Source of the DNA: Phormidesmis priestleyi BC1401
GTDB taxonomy: Bacteria > Cyanobacteriota > Cyanobacteriia > Leptolyngbyales > Leptolyngbyaceae
DNA length: 64,000 nt
Direction: 5' to 3'
Assembly: GCF_001650195.1 (NCBI RefSeq)
Contig: NZ_LXYR01000004.1
Coordinates: forward strand, 62,001 to 126,000
Position 1 is the stretch's first letter. Each line of letters starts with the position of its first letter. Both the position numbers and the translations under genes were made by a program. Below are positions 59,606-64,000 of the stretch, one piece after another. The notes under the pieces were generated by a model. It worked only from the letters and a program-made list of their open reading frames with translations, was not told the origin of the DNA and did not search any database.

Positions 59606-60907
59606 ATGATTAAAATCCTCCATCTCTCCGACATTCACTTGGGTAGCGGATTCTCGCATGGGCGCATCAATCCCGAAACTGGACTCAACACGCGGCTGGA
59701 GGATTTTGTCGCGACGCTAGGACGCTGTATCGATCGCGCCCTCTCTGAACCCGTCGATCTCGTCCTATTTGGGGGCGATGCCTTTCCAGACGCAACGCCG
59801 CCCCCTTATATCCAGCAGGCGTTTGCGCGGCAGTTTCATCGCTTAGTTGAGGCAGGCGTTCCCACTGTGCTGCTCGTCGGAAATCACGATCAGCATTCTC
59901 AAGGCGCTGGCGGTGCAAGTCTGTGCATCTATCGCACTCTCGGCGTACCGAATGTGATTGTCGGCGATCGTCTCGATTCTCACACCATCCAAACTCGCAA
60001 TGGGGCTGTTCAAGTCATTACTCTGCCGTGGCTGACACGATCGACGCTGCTGACTCGTCCCGAAACCGAAGGACTCTCAATGTCAGAAGTGGGGCATTTA
60101 TTGCTCGATCGGCTCCGTGTTGCCCTCGAAGGCGAAATTCGTAAACTCGATCCCTCGATTCCCACCGTTTTGCTGGCTCACTTGATGGCAGATGCTGCCA
60201 CCTATGGCGCAGAACGATTTTTAGCCGTGGGCAAAGGCTTCACGATTCCGCTCTCTCTAATCACTCGCGATTGTTTTGATTACGTGGCGCTGGGTCATGT
60301 CCATCGCTATCAGATTCTCTGTCAACAGCCGCTAGTCGTCTATCCCGGCAGCATTGAGCGCGTCGATTTTAGTGAAGAGAAAGAAGAAAAAGGATTCGTG
60401 CTAGTCGAATTAGAGCAAGGCAAGGTACAGATGGAATTCTGTCCGCTTCCGGTGCGATCGTTCCGCACGATAGAACTCGATTTGTCTGAAGAAGACGAAC
60501 CACAAACTGCTTTGCTAGAGGCGATCGCATCAGAACTTGTCGAAGATGCCGTCGTGCGATTGATCTATCAACTCCGCCCCGAACAGATTGATCTCCTCGA
60601 CGATTCCCTAATCCGCGAGGCGCTTAGCAGTGCCCATAATTACACCATTCATCCTGAGCTAATCAGTCAACTCTCTCGTCCACGTCTGCCAGAATTGGGA
60701 ATCGGCACCACGATCGAGCCTCTGCAAGCACTCCAAGCCTATCTCCAAAACCGCGAAGACTTGCGCGATTTGCAAGAACCCATTCTCGAAGCCGCTCAAC
60801 GATTGCTGACCGACGAGATGGCTTGGTCTGGGTCGATCGGGTTGACGATCGATTTAGACGATGCTCCATTAGTTGAGCCAGCAGAAACGCAACTACGATT
60901 GCTGTAG
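59606..60907 (+). CDS. sbcD: Exonuclease SbcD-like metallophosphoesterase
   Basis: 433 residues. Mre11-type phosphodiesterase with metal motifs LHLSDIHLG (Asp9, His11), FGGDAFPD, VGNHDQH, LLAHLMAD and LGHVHRYQ. SbcD pairs with the SMC-like ATPase SbcC to open hairpins and process DNA ends. SbcC is not in the window; in many cyanobacteria the genes are apart. The C-terminal part (about 270-433) fits the capping domain. The SNF2-type helicase gene converges on it with 11 bases between stops. Confidence 0.9.
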   Translation: MIKILHLSDIHLGSGFSHGRINPETGLNTRLEDFVATLGRCIDRALSEPVDLVLFGGDAFPDATPPPYIQQAFARQFHRLVEAGVPTVLLVGNHDQHSQGAGGASLCIYRTLGVPNVIVGDRLDSHTIQTRNGAVQVITLPWLTRSTLLTRPETEGLSMSEVGHLLLDRLRVALEGEIRKLDPSIPTVLLAHLMADAATYGAERFLAVGKGFTIPLSLITRDCFDYVALGHVHRYQILCQQPLVVYPGSIERVDFSEEKEEKGFVLVELEQGKVQMEFCPLPVRSFRTIELDLSEEDEPQTALLEAIASELVEDAVVRLIYQLRPEQIDLLDDSLIREALSSAHNYTIHPELISQLSRPRLPELGIGTTIEPLQALQAYLQNREDLRDLQEPILEAAQRLLTDEMAWSGSIGLTIDLDDAPLVEPAETQLRLL

Positions 60908-60918
60908 CACGATCGGCG

Positions 60919-63900
60919 TTATGGCTCAACAAAGATTATGCCTGCGGCAAGGTGAATCAGATTTAGCTCAGTGTTGCGACGATCGCCGATCATCTTCTTC
61001 TTGATTTCCAATTCTCGATTTACCTTTTGGAGTTGTCCTTCTGTGGCAGGCAATATTCGGAGCTTGCCTGATTGCTGAAAGGCTTGAATCCGTTCTTCGA
61101 GTTGTTGAGAGCGACGAGCTGCGTAGCTTTCGGCACTGCGTTGTTGAACATTGCAATGGTTGTCATTCTCGGCAGCAAATTCTGCTGATGCCTGGTCAAA
61201 GGCTGCTTCTAAAGCATCATCGCAATCGCTATAAAGTGCCAGAACTCGATCGAGATTTTCGATCAGATTGGCGGCATTCAGCTTTGCCTTTCCCCAACGG
61301 GCTGCCCGATAAACGAAGCGTTCTGATTGATCGTCAGACAATAACTTACCATCTGAGTAATGAGCAACTTTGTAAGCAAGACGGTTCTCCGAGCGCAATC
61401 CCTCAAATAACCAGCGCTGGATCACATACACATATTGCCCCGGCGCAGCTTCAACGTCTGACTGCTCACAGCGAATTGCCGCGATCGGATGAATCTGAGC
61501 ATCATTGTCGTAGCTGTGTCTGATCCATTGAATCAACGGATGGGTGGGATCAAGCAGTTCGATCGGCTTCCCTTTATCTTTGTCTGGTTGGACTGCAAGG
61601 CGAGGGTCAAATAAACACAGAGCGGACGATCGATGTAAGCGAGTTTGAGTCGCAAATCGATGCTGCTTGAGAAATAAATCTAAATCGACCTTGGCATCTT
61701 CGGTTAGTTTAATCTCAAAGACGGCTTCTCTATCTTGAATGGGTTTAATGGTGGTTCCCAGGTAGTAGCGAGCAAAGTAGTCTTCGACAAATGAGTGCAA
61801 TTCTTCTGAAGTCAACCATCGACCTTGATTGCGGCTTTTGGTCACAGCATGGAGAATTTGATCTGAGAACGCCATTAAATTAACAGCTTCTTGTTCTAAT
61901 TGGTCTTGTTCGAGGCGTTGTTTGAGAATTGCGCTTGCAGTTTCGTCGGCGCGTTTGAGTCGTTCGGCATCTGTCAGATCGGGTTCAAAGAGTGTGATGA
62001 GTAGTTTTTCGGTCGCTTCTCCGAGAATGTTTTCTAAATCGCCGATGCTTTCTTGAAAAACATTGATACGTTCATACAAACGTTCGAGAATCCGCTCCTC
62101 GATCGTGTCTACCAAGCTGAAATTAATAATTGAGATGCGATCGGCTTTTTGCCCTAAGCGATCGATCCGTCCAATTCGCTGTTCGACTCGCATTGGATTC
62201 CACGGCAAATCATAATTAATCAAAAAACGACAAAATTGCAGGTCAATCCCTTCGCTGCCGACTTCTGAAGACAGAAGAATTGAGGTTTTGCCCTGTTCAA
62301 ATTGTGCCAACACGTCTTGTTTTTGATCGCCCATGCCACCCAAAATCAAGCTGGTCTGAATTCCATCCGTCTCTAAGCGGCGTTGCAAATAGTGCAGGGT
62401 GCCGCGAAAATAGGCAAATAGAACAAATTGCTCGTCTGGATTTTTCTTGAGTTCGCGATGTAGACACTGAACCAGCGATCGATATTTAGTGTCTTCAGCT
62501 TCGAGTTGCGCGTAGTCAATATTTTCTAAGGGCAATGTCTCTGAGTCAGGCGATCGTTCAGGGTCTGATTGCAGGATCGAAATGCCTGATTCCCAAAGCA
62601 ACTCATCTTGAAATTCATCCAGAATTCCTTGTTTTGACCAAGTTTGCAGCGCAGCGACGAGACAGCTCGCCATTTGCCGTTGACGCGCAATCAACCGAAA
62701 GAGCAGAACGCCTTGCTTGCCTTTGCTTTGTTTGCGAATCGCTTGAGTCACCGACTCATAAATTTCTTTTTCTAAAGCAGAGAAGTGAACCTTTAACGTT
62801 TGTGGGGCACGCTCAACCCGGTTAGGCAGCACATCGCGTTTACGACTGCGGGTGAGATATTGACTGACTAATGAAGCATTTTCTAACTTATACCCAAGTC
62901 TGACTTGCATGTCTGCGTCAATCGTCTCTGGCGTTTCTAGCGTATGTTGAATTTGCCGCAACACAGGATTTTCTCGAAAGTAATCGGATTGAAGGGCGCG
63001 ATCGAGATCACGTTTTGCCGCTCTAAAATCGGGAGGATGACTCCAGAGCGATCGCAATGCCCGAATCAGAGGTTTGTTTGCCTCCAGCATTTGCTCAAAG
63101 ATAGTTTTGTCAAAAAAGTCTTCTGGGCTAATGATTTTCAGCAGTTGATAAAGGTTAGTGTTTTGCGTCTGAATCGGGGTTGCTGTCAATAGCAATAGAT
63201 GACGAGCCGCATCTCGCACTAGTTGACCCAATCGATGATTTGCGGTGGCTGAATTGCGGAGATAATGCGCTTCATCAATAATCACCAAATCAAACACACT
63301 CACCTCATCGGCGGCAGGATTGTTGTTGTTATTGTTGTCTAACAATCTTGCGAGTTCTGCCTTGGCTCCTGACATCGTTTCATCTTCCCAATTGGCGTTG
63401 GGGCGAAGTCCTTCTAAGCTGGCGATGCACACAAAGGGGTGCTGATAATGGCTTTGCAAAACGTGCTTGACTTCTTCTAAAAGCTCTTGGGCACTGGTGA
63501 GTTTGGCAACAATATTAAATCGTTGGTGCAAATCATCGCGCCATTTTTCTCGCAAAATTGCAGGACAAATGATTAATAAACGACGAGCATCGGCTCTGGC
63601 TTGCAGTTCTTTCCAGATATAGATTGCCTCGATTGTTTTCCCCAGTCCTACTTCGTCTGCAACTAACAATCGCCCTACCGGAGATTCTAAAAATTTCAGC
63701 ACAGGTTTAAACTGGTGCGGGTAAAAGTCCGTATGGCTCGACTCCATGCTGTAGAAAATGTTAGTTAATTGCCCTTTCACCTTCTCAAACGTGAGAATTC
63801 GGCGCAGGTCATCGGCTCCGCTAAATTTCCCTTGTTCTAGCAGCGCAAAAAGTCCCTCTGGTTCTCCACAAAGCTCTAAAAGGTTGTAGGGCTTATAGGC

Positions 63901-63999
63901 TTTTTCGTTTGGGCTAAACTGGACTTGCACCAGTAGCCGAGTTCCAGAAGTGCGAGTTTTTCCGGTCGTGATGCCCCGATGTCCCGGATTGGCTTTTAC
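60919..63999 (-). CDS. SNF2-type helicase/ATPase (5' end beyond window)
   Basis: At least 1026 codons. From GTG 63930 the protein reads MQVQFSPNEKAYKPYNLLEL, but the frame stays open to the right edge (VKANPGHRGITTGKTRTSG precedes it), so the start lies outside. Superfamily 2 motifs: ADEVGLGKTIEA (Walker A), VIIDEAHYLRN (DEAH), LLLTATPIQTQN and EQRIGRIDRLGQK (motif VI). A helicase C domain (about 500-660) and a long helical C-terminus follow, ending in a basic region. It resembles RapA-like or defence-associated SNF2 proteins such as DrmD or DpdE, but which one cannot be settled. It converges on sbcD. Confidence 0.88.
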   Translation of the reverse strand, partial: VKANPGHRGITTGKTRTSGTRLLVQVQFSPNEKAYKPYNLLELCGEPEGLFALLEQGKFSGADDLRRILTFEKVKGQLTNIFYSMESSHTDFYPHQFKPVLKFLESPVGRLLVADEVGLGKTIEAIYIWKELQARADARRLLIICPAILREKWRDDLHQRFNIVAKLTSAQELLEEVKHVLQSHYQHPFVCIASLEGLRPNANWEDETMSGAKAELARLLDNNNNNNPAADEVSVFDLVIIDEAHYLRNSATANHRLGQLVRDAARHLLLLTATPIQTQNTNLYQLLKIISPEDFFDKTIFEQMLEANKPLIRALRSLWSHPPDFRAAKRDLDRALQSDYFRENPVLRQIQHTLETPETIDADMQVRLGYKLENASLVSQYLTRSRKRDVLPNRVERAPQTLKVHFSALEKEIYESVTQAIRKQSKGKQGVLLFRLIARQRQMASCLVAALQTWSKQGILDEFQDELLWESGISILQSDPERSPDSETLPLENIDYAQLEAEDTKYRSLVQCLHRELKKNPDEQFVLFAYFRGTLHYLQRRLETDGIQTSLILGGMGDQKQDVLAQFEQGKTSILLSSEVGSEGIDLQFCRFLINYDLPWNPMRVEQRIGRIDRLGQKADRISIINFSLVDTIEERILERLYERINVFQESIGDLENILGEATEKLLITLFEPDLTDAERLKRADETASAILKQRLEQDQLEQEAVNLMAFSDQILHAVTKSRNQGRWLTSEELHSFVEDYFARYYLGTTIKPIQDREAVFEIKLTEDAKVDLDLFLKQHRFATQTRLHRSSALCLFDPRLAVQPDKDKGKPIELLDPTHPLIQWIRHSYDNDAQIHPIAAIRCEQSDVEAAPGQYVYVIQRWLFEGLRSENRLAYKVAHYSDGKLLSDDQSERFVYRAARWGKAKLNAANLIENLDRVLALYSDCDDALEAAFDQASAEFAAENDNHCNVQQRSAESYAARRSQQLEERIQAFQQSGKLRILPATEGQLQKVNRELEIKKKMIGDRRNTELNLIHLAAGIIFVEP

Positions 64000-64000
64000 G

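Noticed and set aside
1-64000. CRISPR array
   Set aside because: No regularly spaced identical repeats of 23-40 bases were seen; the repeats found are dispersed and differ.

Overview
The window is a piece of a cyanobacterial chromosome, most likely from a filamentous or Leptolyngbya-like lineage. The evidence is the nitrogen regulator NtcA, Ycf51, a CpcS/CpeS-type phycobiliprotein lyase, the cyanobacterial forms of CobT and GuaB3, DUF3172 and DUF1802 proteins, the small RNA Yfr1 between guaB3 and trxA, and very frequent GCGATCGC (HIP1) octamers. No rRNA, tRNA, CRISPR array, complete insertion sequence or prophage was found. The assignment to a lineage is inference.

Layout. 1-5 kb: the 3' part of a GAF-domain pseudo-kinase-like protein, then a division pair (FtsL-like small protein and the transpeptidase FtsI). 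5-12 kb: a DUF255 thioredoxin-fold protein, ClpP, an unrecognised cyanobacterial protein, PhoU, and tmk-holB. 12-18 kb: two tandem FHA proteins, a copper P-type ATPase, small membrane proteins and a CPBP protease. 18-25 kb: a double histidine phosphatase, a dihydroorotase homologue that has lost metal ligands, signal peptidase I, a decayed second dihydroorotase, TsaE, a large exported repeat protein and a RelE/ParE-type toxin-antitoxin pair. 25-35 kb: a NatC/LivM permease, fasciclin protein, LOG protein, trxA-Yfr1-guaB3, sufU, ycf51, the t6A enzyme Sua5, cobH, a VWA-like protein and DUF3172. 35-44 kb: an AMIN-domain envelope protein, DUF1802, a 31-codon membrane ORF, a 2OG oxygenase with an aminotransferase and a metal-dependent dehydrogenase, fabI diverging from ntcA, and a ribbon-helix-helix protein. 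44-57 kb: PgeF, an M23 peptidase, riboflavin synthase, a bifunctional-nuclease-family protein, an aldo/keto reductase with ferredoxin motifs, a PotD-like lipoprotein downstream of a bilin lyase, cobT with two membrane genes, cysteine desulfurase and a Uma2 protein. 57-64 kb: an A+T-rich PIN-domain gene, an SDR, SbcD, and a large SNF2-type helicase that runs off the right edge.

Most genes are housekeeping. Linked functions are cell division and wall (ftsI, M23, AMIN, PgeF), t6A modification (tsaE and sua5), cobamide synthesis (cobH and cobT), Fe-S assembly (sufU and iscS) and pyrimidine metabolism (dihydroorotase remnants, tmk). The intergenic DNA carries two families of structured repeats (two copies and four copies). 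One copy lies inside a MITE-like element with perfect terminal inverted repeats that reaches the cobH stop codon.

I see no obvious complete new multi-gene system. The best candidates for something undescribed are the PIN/SbcD/SNF2 end of the window, the short membrane ORF at 37.9 kb, the structured repeats at convergent gene ends, and the loss of one dihydroorotase beside a catalytically doubtful paralogue.
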